Position numbers and translations under genes: made by a program. Below, one piece after another: positions 1-8,325 of a stretch of 64,000 bases of DNA (its first letter is position 1; the number at the start of each line of letters is the position of its first letter). The notes under the pieces are model-generated. The model ran no database searches and was not told where the DNA came from. It saw nothing but the letters and a program-made list of their open reading frames with translations. This stretch comes from Bacteroidales bacterium (lineage in GTDB: Bacteria; Bacteroidota; Bacteroidia; Bacteroidales; F082), in the NCBI GenBank assembly GCA_016282015.1, contig JAEEJS010000001.1:1-64000 (forward strand). Direction: 5' to 3'.

Positions 1-1
1 A

Positions 2-1666
2 TTCTGCGAGAAGGGCCCTATCGTCAAGATGCTCCCTGACAACACATTCTACACTCAAGTCAAACCTACAGATGTCGAGAAGATCGTCAACGAGCATATC
101 ATCAAAGGCCGTAAGGTGACAGACCTTCTCTACCTCGACCCGGAGAACAAACAGCATGTCTCCGACTCAAAGCACATGGGTTTCTATAAGAAACAGCTCC
201 GTATAGCTTTGCGTAACTGCGGTTTCATCAACCCTGAAGATATTGACGAATACATCTCACGCGGTGGTTATGAGGCTATCGCAAAGGTGTTGGGCGAGAT
301 GACACCTCAGCAGGTCATCGACGAGATCACCAAGTCAGGTCTGCGTGGCCGTGGCGGCGCGGGCTTCCCGACAGGTGTGAAATGGGGTCTCTGCGCAAAG
401 AACAAGGCCGACCAGAAATACGTCATCTGCAACGCTGACGAAGGCGACCCGGGTGCGTTCATGGACCGTTCAATCATGGAAGGTGACCCGAACTCAATCA
501 TCGAGGCTATGGCTATCTGCGGTTACGCTATCGGCGCAACCAAGGGTTTGGTCTACATCCGTGCTGAATACCCATTGGCTATCCACCGTTTGCAGGTTGC
601 TATCGCTCAGGCCCGTGAATACGGCCTCCTCGGCGACGACATCCTCGGAAGCGGTTTCAACTTCGATATCGAGCTCCGCTACGGTGCCGGCGCATTCGTC
701 TGCGGTGAAGAGACAGCTCTTATCCACTCAATGGAAGGCAAACGTGGTGAGCCTACCTTGAAACCACCATTCCCGGCTGTTTCAGGTTACATGGCAAAGC
801 CATCTAACGTTAACAACGTTGAGACATTCGCAAATATCCCGATCATCATCACAAAGGGTGCCGACTGGTTCGCATCAATCGGCTCAGAGAAGTCAAAAGG
901 TACAAAGGTGTTCGCTTTGGCAGGCCAGATCAACAACGTCGGTCTTATCGAGGTTCCTATGGGAACAACACTCCGCGACATCATCTACGAAATCGGTGGT
1001 GGTATCAAGGGTGGCCGTAAGTTCAAAGCTGTCCAGACTGGTGGTCCTTCAGGCGGCTGCTTGACAGAGAAACACCTCGACACAGCTATCGACTACGACT
1101 CATTGATGGCAGCCGGCTCAATGATGGGCTCAGGCGGTATGGTCGTCATGGACGACACATCATGTATGGTGGCTATCGCCAAGTTCTACCTCGAGTTCAC
1201 ATGCGAAGAGAGCTGCGGTAAATGCTCACCATGCCGTATCGGTAACAAGAGAATGCTCGAAATCCTCAACAAGATCACACAAGGCAACGGTACAATGGAC
1301 GACCTTCAGGAGCTCCGTAACCTCGCCGCTGTCATCAAAGACACAGCATTGTGCGGTCTCGGTCAGACATCACCAAACCCTGTGTTGTCAACACTCGACA
1401 ACTTCTGGGATGAATACGTGGAGCACGTCGTCGACAAGAAGTGCCGCGCTGGTGTCTGCAAGAAACTCATGACATACGCCATCGACAAGGATAAATGTAT
1501 CGGCTGCGGCAAATGCGCCAAGAACTGCCCTGTAGAAGCCATCTCGAAGACCAGCTACATCGCCGAAGGTCACAAGCTTCCTTCAATGGAAATCGACACA
1601 ACGAAGTGTATCAAGTGCGGTGCATGTATGAGTGGATGTAAATTTGATGCTATTTCTGTCAAATAA
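2..1666 (+). CDS. hydB: Electron-bifurcating [FeFe] hydrogenase, NADH/FMN subunit HydB (5' truncated by window edge)
   Basis: NuoF-like subunit that oxidises or reduces NAD(H) at FMN in the soluble HydABC complex, which couples NADH and reduced ferredoxin to H2. The frame is open to the left edge and the residues before the first ATG (FCEKGPIVKM, from base 2) match the end of the family's N-terminal [2Fe-2S] domain, so the gene starts upstream; about 40 residues appear to be missing compared with the usual ~595. Visible: the NADH/FMN glycine-rich loop GRGGAGFPTG, the NuoF [4Fe-4S] motif ESCGKCSPCRIG, and a C-terminal two-[4Fe-4S] ferredoxin domain (CIGCGKCAKNCP and CIKCGACMSGC) that separates HydB from NuoF of complex I. 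It is followed 19 bases later by hydA. Serine and threonine codons are mostly TCA and ACA, unlike most later genes, which suggests high expression. Confidence 0.95.
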   Translation, partial: FCEKGPIVKMLPDNTFYTQVKPTDVEKIVNEHIIKGRKVTDLLYLDPENKQHVSDSKHMGFYKKQLRIALRNCGFINPEDIDEYISRGGYEAIAKVLGEMTPQQVIDEITKSGLRGRGGAGFPTGVKWGLCAKNKADQKYVICNADEGDPGAFMDRSIMEGDPNSIIEAMAICGYAIGATKGLVYIRAEYPLAIHRLQVAIAQAREYGLLGDDILGSGFNFDIELRYGAGAFVCGEETALIHSMEGKRGEPTLKPPFPAVSGYMAKPSNVNNVETFANIPIIITKGADWFASIGSEKSKGTKVFALAGQINNVGLIEVPMGTTLRDIIYEIGGGIKGGRKFKAVQTGGPSGGCLTEKHLDTAIDYDSLMAAGSMMGSGGMVVMDDTSCMVAIAKFYLEFTCEESCGKCSPCRIGNKRMLEILNKITQGNGTMDDLQELRNLAAVIKDTALCGLGQTSPNPVLSTLDNFWDEYVEHVVDKKCRAGVCKKLMTYAIDKDKCIGCGKCAKNCPVEAISKTSYIAEGHKLPSMEIDTTKCIKCGACMSGCKFDAISVK

Positions 1667-1670
1667 AATA

Positions 1671-1683
1671 GAGGAGGAGAAAG
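1671..1683 (+). promoter_or_regulatory. Strong Shine-Dalgarno-like site of hydA
   Basis: The purine run GAGGAGGAGAAAG lies 3-15 bases before the ATG at 1686. It decides the start of hydA: an in-frame ATG at 1632 lies inside hydB and would add 18 residues that do not look like hydrogenase. Bacteroidota rarely use such strong SD sites, so this one stands out. Confidence 0.6.
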
Positions 1684-1685
1684 AT

Positions 1686-3473
1686 ATGATTAATGTAACA
1701 ATAGATAACAAACAGATTCAGGTCGCAGAAGGCACAACAATTTTGAAAGCTGCCCGTCAGGCCGGTATTCATATTCCTACCCTCTGCTATTTCGAGTTGG
1801 CAGGAATGAACTTTGAGAACAAACCAGGTGGATGCCGTGTTTGCGTTGTCGAAATCACAAAGGATTTCAACGGCAAACCACGTCGTAACCTTGCTCCAGC
1901 TTGCGCAACAGACTGCGTCGAAGGTATGGAAGTTCTCACACACAGCGCACGCGTCATCAACGCACGCCGCACTGTTGTTGAGCTGATTCTTTCAGACCAC
2001 CCGACAGACTGCTTGACATGCGCCAAGTCAGGACAGTGCGAACTCCAGAAGCTCGCTCAGAACCTCGGTATCCGCGACATCCCATTCAAGGGTGAACAGT
2101 CAACATACCGCAAGGATATGTCACCTTCAATCGTTCGTGACATTGACAAATGTATCATGTGCCGCCGCTGCGAGAACGTATGTAACAACATCCAGACAGT
2201 CGGTGCTTTGTCAGCTGTGAACCGTGGCTTCCAGGCCGTCGTCGCTCCAGCTTTCGAGCAGGACCTCATGGATTCACCATGCGTCATGTGCGGTCAGTGC
2301 GTCCAGGTGTGCCCAGTCGGCGCTTTGAGCGAGGTTGACGACACACGCGCAGTCATGGCAGCTATCAACAATCCTAAGAAGACCGTCATCGTCAACACAG
2401 CTCCTGCAACACGTGTCGCTCTCGGCGAAGAGTTCGGCATGCCGGCAGGTACTATCGTCACAGGCCAGATGGCAGCAGCATTGCGCCGCCTCGGTTTCGA
2501 CTATGTGTTCGATACAGACTTCACCGCTGACTTGACAATCATGGAAGAAGGTACAGAGCTCCTCGGCAGAATCAAGAAGTTCATGGCAGGCGACAAGTCA
2601 GTCCGTCTTCCTATCTTGACATCATGCTGCCCAGGTTGGGTCAACTTCTTCGAGCACAACTTCCCAGATATGCTTGACGTTCCTTCAACAGCCAAGTCAC
2701 CTATGCAGATGTTCGGCGCTGTCGCTAAGAACTACTGGGCAGAGAAGATGGGCATCAACAGAGAGGACCTCGTCGTCGTTTCTATCATGCCTTGCTTGGC
2801 AAAGAAATACGAAAGCAAACGTAAAGAGTTCTACAAAGACGGTAACCCAGATATCGACTACGTCCTTTCAACACGTGAGTTGGCTCGCTTGATCAAGCAG
2901 TTCAACTTAGATCTGAAAGACATGCCATCAGAGGATTATGACGATCCGCTCGGCGAGTCAACAGGTGCTGCTGTCATCTTCGGTGCAACAGGTGGTGTTA
3001 TCGAGGCTGCAGTTCGTACAGCATACGAAGTGTTCACAGGCAAACCGCTTCCTAAGATCGACTTTACAGAACTCCGTGGTATGGACGGTATCCGTGACGC
3101 TTGGGTTGACTTCGCAGGCACCCCAATCCACATCGGTATCGCTCACGGTCTGGCAAATGCACGCAAGCTCCTCGAAAGAGTTCGCGAAGGCAAAGAGCAG
3201 TTCCACGCTATCGAAGTCATGGCTTGCCCAGGCGGTTGCGTCGGCGGAGCTGGTCAGCCATATCACCATGGCAACAGTGAAATCATCAAGAAACGTACAG
3301 AGGCTATCTATCGTGAAGACCTCGGCAAACCGATCCGTAAGTCACACGAGAATCCTTCAATCAAGAAGATCTACGCTGAGTACTTTGGTGAACCATGCGG
3401 CCACAAGTCACATGAACTGCTGCATACACACTATTTCGACAAGTCAGAACATGTTGAGATTAGCGAAAAATAA
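1686..3473 (+). CDS. hydA: Electron-bifurcating [FeFe] hydrogenase catalytic subunit HydA
   Basis: Catalytic subunit, 595 residues, producing or oxidising H2 at the H-cluster. Order of domains: N-terminal NuoG-like [2Fe-2S] domain (about 1-80, with LCYFELAG and GGCRVCVVEI), a His-Cys [4Fe-4S] motif (DHPTDCLTCAKSGQCELQ), two ferredoxin-type clusters (CIMCRRCENVC and CVMCGQCVQVCPVGAL, about 155-215), then the H-cluster domain with the three signature motifs TSCCPGW, SIMPCLAKKYE and MACPGGCVGG, and a C-terminal small-subunit-like tail. This is the layout of group A3 (trimeric, bifurcating) hydrogenases. It lies between hydB and hydC in one operon. The start at 1686 is set by the strong SD site just before it. 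No truncation or missing cluster ligand was seen. The hydE, hydF and hydG maturation genes are not in the window. Confidence 0.96.
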   Translation: MINVTIDNKQIQVAEGTTILKAARQAGIHIPTLCYFELAGMNFENKPGGCRVCVVEITKDFNGKPRRNLAPACATDCVEGMEVLTHSARVINARRTVVELILSDHPTDCLTCAKSGQCELQKLAQNLGIRDIPFKGEQSTYRKDMSPSIVRDIDKCIMCRRCENVCNNIQTVGALSAVNRGFQAVVAPAFEQDLMDSPCVMCGQCVQVCPVGALSEVDDTRAVMAAINNPKKTVIVNTAPATRVALGEEFGMPAGTIVTGQMAAALRRLGFDYVFDTDFTADLTIMEEGTELLGRIKKFMAGDKSVRLPILTSCCPGWVNFFEHNFPDMLDVPSTAKSPMQMFGAVAKNYWAEKMGINREDLVVVSIMPCLAKKYESKRKEFYKDGNPDIDYVLSTRELARLIKQFNLDLKDMPSEDYDDPLGESTGAAVIFGATGGVIEAAVRTAYEVFTGKPLPKIDFTELRGMDGIRDAWVDFAGTPIHIGIAHGLANARKLLERVREGKEQFHAIEVMACPGGCVGGAGQPYHHGNSEIIKKRTEAIYREDLGKPIRKSHENPSIKKIYAEYFGEPCGHKSHELLHTHYFDKSEHVEISEK

Positions 3474-3500
3474 TTGTTGGAAAATTAAAAATTGAATATT

Positions 3501-3980
3501 ATGGCAGTTATTAAATTATCAGAAGATAAAATCAACTTCATTAAGGATGTTTGCAAATCATTCCGTAATGACGGTGGTGAAGTTATCAACGTGCTTCACA
3601 AGGTTCAGGGTGAGTACGGCTACCTCTCAGCAGAAGTTCAGGAACTCGTCGCTAAGGAGTTGAATATCCCTGTATCAAGAGTTTACGGTATCGTTTCATT
3701 CTATTCATTCTTCACCATGACTCCAAAGGGCAAATACCCGATTTCAGTTTGCTTGGGTACAGCCTGCTATGTGCGTGGCGCTGAGAAGGTTTTGGATGAA
3801 TTGAAACGTCAGCTCGGCGTTGAAGTCGGTGGCACAACACCTGACGGAAAGTTCTCATTGAACTGCCTCCGTTGCGTGGGCGCCTGCGGTCTTGCTCCAG
3901 TCGCTATGATTGGTGACAAGGTCTATGGCCGTTTGACACCTGACAAAGTCAAAGAAGTTTTGGCTGAGTACAACGATTAA
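3501..3980 (+). CDS. hydC: Bifurcating hydrogenase subunit HydC (NuoE-like [2Fe-2S] protein)
   Basis: 159-residue thioredoxin-fold [2Fe-2S] protein, the third subunit of HydABC. The cluster ligands sit in CLGTACYVRG and CLRCVGACGLAP, as in NuoE/HydC. The N-terminal helical part (INVLHKVQGEYGYLS, VYGIVSFYSFF) is typical. The ATG at 3501 is preferred over an in-frame TTG nine bases upstream. The order hydB-hydA-hydC puts hydC last, 27 bases after hydA, and a strong terminator follows, so the operon ends here. Confidence 0.94.
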   Translation: MAVIKLSEDKINFIKDVCKSFRNDGGEVINVLHKVQGEYGYLSAEVQELVAKELNIPVSRVYGIVSFYSFFTMTPKGKYPISVCLGTACYVRGAEKVLDELKRQLGVEVGGTTPDGKFSLNCLRCVGACGLAPVAMIGDKVYGRLTPDKVKEVLAEYND

Positions 3981-4007
3981 TAAGATACCTTATTAATTAA
4001 TACATGT

Positions 4008-4040
4008 AGAGCCGTCACGATGTGGCGGCTCTATTTTTTT
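4008..4040 (+). terminator. Rho-independent terminator of the hyd operon
   Basis: Perfect 7-bp stem AGAGCCG/CGGCTCT (4008-4014 with 4026-4032) with an 11-base loop, then A and seven T (4034-4040). It sits 27 bases after the hydC stop and before the convergent protease gene. Confidence 0.85.
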
Positions 4041-4054
4041 ATCTATTATCTATG

Positions 4055-6088
4055 TTATCTTTTTACGCTAATTTTCTCGGTCTTTGTACCATTTGCAGTC
4101 TCAATTCTAACCATGTAGATTCCTGATCCGAAACCACCCAGGTTGAGGGTTGCATTGTCGGTGGCTGTTGTTTCAAGAACCTTTTGGCCGAGCACGTTGA
4201 GCACTGTGATTGTCATTGCGCCTTCGCCTTCAATGTTGAGTATGCCGTTGGTCGGGTTAGGGTAGATGTTGCAATCGTTCACAAATACTTCGTTGACTTG
4301 GTCGTCGCAGTTGTTGTCGTATGTGAGGAAGATGCCGTCGCTATGGTCGCCTGAAACATAGAGCTCAGTGCCATTGGCGTCGTAGATGGTGAAGTGGCAC
4401 TCGTAGTCGGTGTCATAAAGAGGGCTTGTGTGATACCAGCCGTGGTTCCAGATGAAGTTGAGGTTGCCTTTCAGCAATGGCAATACAATGGTTTGTGATG
4501 AACCTTCAGTCATGGTGACAGCACCGATGCGGTTGCCGTTTTCGTCGGTCACGCTGATGCAGGCGCCTTTCCAGCCGTCACCCTCGTCGTCGGTGAGCTC
4601 GAAAACGATGTCGCATTTGTCTCCGACAAGAATTGAGGCATATTCCGTGTGACTGATGCCGTGTTCATTAACAATCATCACTCCATATTGGTAAAGACCG
4701 TCTTCAATATCATTATCAGTGTAAATCATCGGGCTGCCTGGCATTTGACCGTAAAAACTACCGGCTATGAGTTCTCCATTGCGATAGATACATATATCAA
4801 AACCCTCAAGCGGCTCACCGTTAAGCTTGTAGGATGGGTTGATCCACTGAATCCTTACACTTGAATTGTCTCTGTCTTCAATCAATTCCAAGTTGGTGAT
4901 GCTTTCCGGGCGTTCGAAATACTCCGATGTTTCGGGAATGATGTGTCCCGTGAAGCCGTTAAGTTCGTTGAATGCGTATTTCGTTGTGTTGAGCGCTCCG
5001 ACAGGGCACCATGCATCGTCTTTGCCGCTCCAACCCCAGTTGAAGTGGAAATAGTCGTTCTCGTCGTAGCCGTCGCACACGAAGGCGTGACCACCGGCAC
5101 CGCTGTCGTCCTGACCGCTGTAATACAACGGAATGCCTTCGTCGAGACCGCCGTCTTTCAGCATCTGGATCCATTCCTCATTGGTGTAGCCGGGGCCCCA
5201 AAAGCCACCGCCATAGTTGGTGATATGATCATCGCAAGTATATCCAAAATAAGAACGTAACGCTTCAGCCACATCTTCAGAAAAGGCACCGCTGCCGTCG
5301 GGACCGTATATCATTTCCACAGAAACTCCGCAATGATGCAGTAACTGAGCGATATAGAAGTAATCTTCCTCGGTGTTCAATGAGTCAATATCATTGGGCA
5401 TCAACTCAAAATGATATTCAGTCTCGTAAAAGTTGGCCGTCTGCTGCGGATAACCTTCAGGATAATAAGAGTGTGAGAAAAATCCACGTTCAGGGTAGTT
5501 CCAGAATTTCATCACCTGACCCATAGCTGTTGCGACGCAGCCGGCCCAAACATGTCCACCGTGGCCATCCGGGTCTTCTGGACACTGGCTGTTGTATGGG
5601 AAATTCTGATGCCATGTGGTCTGAAGGAGAGGAGCGACAACAACGCGATTGCCCCTGCCTTGTTTGATAAGGCCGTTTTCTGACACCGATGCCCATTCAG
5701 CAACGATGTCTGCAGTGGCTTCGAGGTTGTTTTCTCTGATATATTGAATTTCATCGCTGAAACTGTTGAGCGTGAAACTGAAACCGTCAGCGACCTCGTT
5801 AGGGTTGAAGCATCCTGTTGTGGAATAAGCCAAAATCGGCTTCACACGATCGTCACCGGCTATGATGACGAATCCATTGTTGTCACCTACATTGAAAACA
5901 TAATAATCCGCATCACCACGAGTGGCAGCGGTGTGAACTAATTGAATTTCAGTTTGCTGTGAACCCTTTGCAGCGTTCATAAAACGCTGTCCGAGTTGCT
6001 GGGCGCGCTGGGCGCCGACAGGACCTGCGTAAATTTTGCCAATAGCTAAGGCAAAAATCGCAATCAACAAAAATTGATATTTTCTCAT
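4055..6088 (-). CDS. Secreted C10 family cysteine protease (streptopain/interpain-like) with T9SS tail
   Basis: 677-residue secreted protease. Residues 1-21 form a signal peptide. About 45-150 resembles the SpeB-type propeptide (DYYVFNV, GFVIIAGDDRVKPILAYSTTG). The C10 catalytic domain follows: nucleophile Cys184 in WAGCVATAMGQVMKFW, His334 in GGHAFVCDGY, and the HFNWGWSG segment. A fibronectin-like stretch (about 395-490) and a beta domain containing LTDDEGDGWKGACISV come next. The last ~75 residues (CNIYPNPTNGILNIEG to EKISVKR) are a type A T9SS sorting domain, so the protein should be exported by T9SS and anchored at or released from the cell surface. It is a tandem paralogue of the next gene upstream, with its own -7 box at 6120-6127. 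Likely role is degradation of host or dietary protein. Confidence 0.92.
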   Translation of the reverse strand: MRKYQFLLIAIFALAIGKIYAGPVGAQRAQQLGQRFMNAAKGSQQTEIQLVHTAATRGDADYYVFNVGDNNGFVIIAGDDRVKPILAYSTTGCFNPNEVADGFSFTLNSFSDEIQYIRENNLEATADIVAEWASVSENGLIKQGRGNRVVVAPLLQTTWHQNFPYNSQCPEDPDGHGGHVWAGCVATAMGQVMKFWNYPERGFFSHSYYPEGYPQQTANFYETEYHFELMPNDIDSLNTEEDYFYIAQLLHHCGVSVEMIYGPDGSGAFSEDVAEALRSYFGYTCDDHITNYGGGFWGPGYTNEEWIQMLKDGGLDEGIPLYYSGQDDSGAGGHAFVCDGYDENDYFHFNWGWSGKDDAWCPVGALNTTKYAFNELNGFTGHIIPETSEYFERPESITNLELIEDRDNSSVRIQWINPSYKLNGEPLEGFDICIYRNGELIAGSFYGQMPGSPMIYTDNDIEDGLYQYGVMIVNEHGISHTEYASILVGDKCDIVFELTDDEGDGWKGACISVTDENGNRIGAVTMTEGSSQTIVLPLLKGNLNFIWNHGWYHTSPLYDTDYECHFTIYDANGTELYVSGDHSDGIFLTYDNNCDDQVNEVFVNDCNIYPNPTNGILNIEGEGAMTITVLNVLGQKVLETTATDNATLNLGGFGSGIYMVRIETANGTKTEKISVKR

Positions 6089-6119
6089 TTTAATTTAAGT
6101 TAATAATGGTTAAGTCCTG

Positions 6120-6127
6120 CAAAGATA
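6120..6127 (-). promoter_or_regulatory. -7 box of the first C10 protease gene
   Basis: TATCTTTG on the minus strand fits TAnnTTTG; transcription would start near 6114, about 25 bases before the ATG. No convincing -33 box was found at the usual spacing. Confidence 0.5.
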
Positions 6128-6136
6128 TAAAAAAAA

Positions 6137-6167
6137 CTTGAAATCACGAGTGATTTCAAGTTTTTTT
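6137..6167. terminator. Perfect-stem terminator between the two protease genes
   Basis: An 11-bp perfect inverted repeat CTTGAAATCAC/GTGATTTCAAG with a two-base centre is flanked by A-run and T-run on opposite sides, so it can work on both strands. In the minus direction it ends the upstream protease gene (stop at 6187). It lies directly upstream of the -7 box of the downstream protease gene, which separates the two genes' transcription. Confidence 0.8.
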
Positions 6168-6186
6168 ATCAAATGTTTCCAAGATA

Positions 6187-8184
6187 CTATCTTCTTACGC
6201 TAACCTTTTCTGTCATAGTGCCCTGGGCTGTCTCGATGCGTACCATGTAGATGCCTGTCTCGAAGCCGCTCATGTCGAGGGTGGCATTGTCGGTGGCTGT
6301 TGTCTCAAGAACCTTCTGGCCAAGCACGTTGAGCACTGAGATTGTCATCTCGCCATCGCCTTCGACATTGAGCATGCCTTTGGTCGGGTTAGGGTAGATG
6401 TTGCACACGTTTACGAAGACTTCGTTGACTTCGTCGTCGCAGTTGTTGTCGTAGGTGAGGAATACACCGTCGCTGTGGTCGCCTGAAACATAGAGCTCGG
6501 TACCATTGGCGTCGTAGATGGTGAAGTGGCACTCGTAGTCGGTGTCATATTGTACGTTTGTGTGATACCAGCCGTGGTTCCAGATGAAGTTGATGTTGCC
6601 TGTCAGCAACGGCACAACCACTGTCAGTTCTGAACCTTCAGTCATGGTGACTTTTGCGATGCGGTTGCCGTTTTCGTCGGTCACGCTGATGCAGGCGCCT
6701 TTCCAGCCGTCACCTTCATCGTCGGTGAGCTCGAACACTATGTCGCACTTGTCGCCTACAAGAATCTTAGCGTAAGCTTTCTTGCTGAAGCCATATTCAT
6801 TTTCAGCGATAATGGAATATTGGTAAAGTCCGGCTTCGAGGTTCATGTCGTTGATTACCATTCTTGAGCCTTTCACTCCTTCTGTTTGGAAAATGACTTC
6901 TCTGTCACGATAAACGTAAACTGTGAAGTCGGTCAGAGGCTCGCCGGCCAGGTTGTATTCAGGATTGGTCCAGATGATGCTTACGCTTGTCATATCGTCG
7001 TTTTCAACCACATCAAAATCTGTAATTGCTTCAGGACGCTCGTTATATTCCGGTAAATCAGGGATGATATGTCCGATCATTCCGTTCATCATGTTGAAAT
7101 GATATTTTGTGGTGTTGAGAGCTCCGATTGGGCACCATGCGTCGTCGCGGCCGCTCCAGCCCCAGTTGAAGTGGAAGTAGTCGTTCTCGTCGTAACCGTC
7201 GCACACATAAGCGTGACCGCCCTGCCAGTCGTCGTCCTGTCCGCTGTAATACAGAGGAATACCCTCGTCAAGACCGCCGTCTTTCAGCAGCTGAGCCCAT
7301 TCCTCATTGTTGTAGCCGCCCGAATACCAAGAGTCTTTATTTTCCAACTCGTCACAGTTGTAGCCGAAATATGTGCGCAAAGCGTATGGTACATCATCTG
7401 AATATGCTCCGCTGCCGTTGTAGCCGTACATCATATCTACAGCTATTCCGCAGTGATGCAGGAACTGAGCGATATAGAAATAATCTTCCTCGGTGCTGAG
7501 TGAATCCAGGTCGTTAGGCATCAACTCGAAATGATATTCAGTCTCTTCGAAATTGGCATACTGCTCTGGATAACCGCTCGGATAATATGAGTATGAGCCG
7601 AATCCATGCGCAGGATAGTCCCAGAATTTCATGACCTGAGCCATGGCTGTGGCGACGCAGCCTGCGTATACGTGGCCGCCGCTGCCCTGTCCGTCTTCAG
7701 GGCACTGGCTGTTGTATGGGAAGTTCTGGTTCCAGGTGGTCTGGCAGAGAGGGCCTACCACGCTGCGGTTTCCGGTGCCCGGCTTGATGGTGCCGTTTGC
7801 CATCACCGACTGCCATTCGGCACGGATGTCGGCTGTGGCTTCAATGTTGTGCTCTCTGACATATTGGATGTCCTGGCTGAAGCTTCTGAGTGTGAAATCA
7901 AAGCCGTCAGACACGTTGCTTGGGTCGAAGCTGCCTGTGGTGGAGTAGGCGAGAATAGGCTTGACACAGTCGTCGCCAGCCACAATGACAAAACCGCCGC
8001 CGTCAAGGTTGAACACATAATAGTCAACGTCGCCGCGAGTAGCTGAGGTGTGAACCAGCTGCAGCTGATCTGAATTCATGAAACGTTGTCCGATCTGCAT
8101 GGCACGAGTCTGTCCGACAGGACCAGCAAACACAGAACCCATGGCAAAAGCCATGACACTGATTAACAATAATGCTTTTTTCAT
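6187..8184 (-). CDS. Secreted C10 family cysteine protease with T9SS tail (tandem paralogue)
   Basis: 665-residue paralogue of the neighbouring protease, same architecture: signal peptide 1-20, propeptide about 40-140, C10 catalytic domain with Cys176 (YAGCVATAMAQVMKFW) and His324 (GGHAYVCDGY), a linker domain, the EGDGWKGACISV beta domain, and a type A T9SS sorting tail (CNIYPNPTKGMLNVEG to EKVSVRR). Both mature proteins start AGPVG or GPVG. The C-terminal third is much more alike between the two copies, also at DNA level, than the prodomain and linker. Transcription starts from the -7 box at 8228-8235 and stops at the hairpin 6137-6167. No immunity or inhibitor gene was seen beside them. 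Confidence 0.92.
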   Translation of the reverse strand: MKKALLLISVMAFAMGSVFAGPVGQTRAMQIGQRFMNSDQLQLVHTSATRGDVDYYVFNLDGGGFVIVAGDDCVKPILAYSTTGSFDPSNVSDGFDFTLRSFSQDIQYVREHNIEATADIRAEWQSVMANGTIKPGTGNRSVVGPLCQTTWNQNFPYNSQCPEDGQGSGGHVYAGCVATAMAQVMKFWDYPAHGFGSYSYYPSGYPEQYANFEETEYHFELMPNDLDSLSTEEDYFYIAQFLHHCGIAVDMMYGYNGSGAYSDDVPYALRTYFGYNCDELENKDSWYSGGYNNEEWAQLLKDGGLDEGIPLYYSGQDDDWQGGHAYVCDGYDENDYFHFNWGWSGRDDAWCPIGALNTTKYHFNMMNGMIGHIIPDLPEYNERPEAITDFDVVENDDMTSVSIIWTNPEYNLAGEPLTDFTVYVYRDREVIFQTEGVKGSRMVINDMNLEAGLYQYSIIAENEYGFSKKAYAKILVGDKCDIVFELTDDEGDGWKGACISVTDENGNRIAKVTMTEGSELTVVVPLLTGNINFIWNHGWYHTNVQYDTDYECHFTIYDANGTELYVSGDHSDGVFLTYDNNCDDEVNEVFVNVCNIYPNPTKGMLNVEGDGEMTISVLNVLGQKVLETTATDNATLDMSGFETGIYMVRIETAQGTMTEKVSVRR

Positions 8185-8227
8185 TTTATAAAAATTTAAA
8201 TATTTGAATCATTAATACTATTGGGTG

Positions 8228-8235
8228 CAAAATTA
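8228..8235 (-). promoter_or_regulatory. -7 box of the second C10 protease gene
   Basis: TAATTTTG on the minus strand, with ATTG at 8257-8254 about 18 bases upstream as a possible -33 box. It forms half of a divergent promoter region with the DUF389 gene. Confidence 0.55.
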
Positions 8236-8287
8236 AGAATATTTATCACCAATCAATGATATTTTAAATTAATTTTCAAAAAATTGC

Positions 8288-8295
8288 TATTTTTG
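8288..8295 (+). promoter_or_regulatory. -7 box of the DUF389 gene
   Basis: TATTTTTG on the plus strand followed by CA, 30 bases before the ATG at 8326. Confidence 0.5.
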
Positions 8296-8325
8296 CACTC
8301 TCAAACTAACTAACGAAATTGACAA

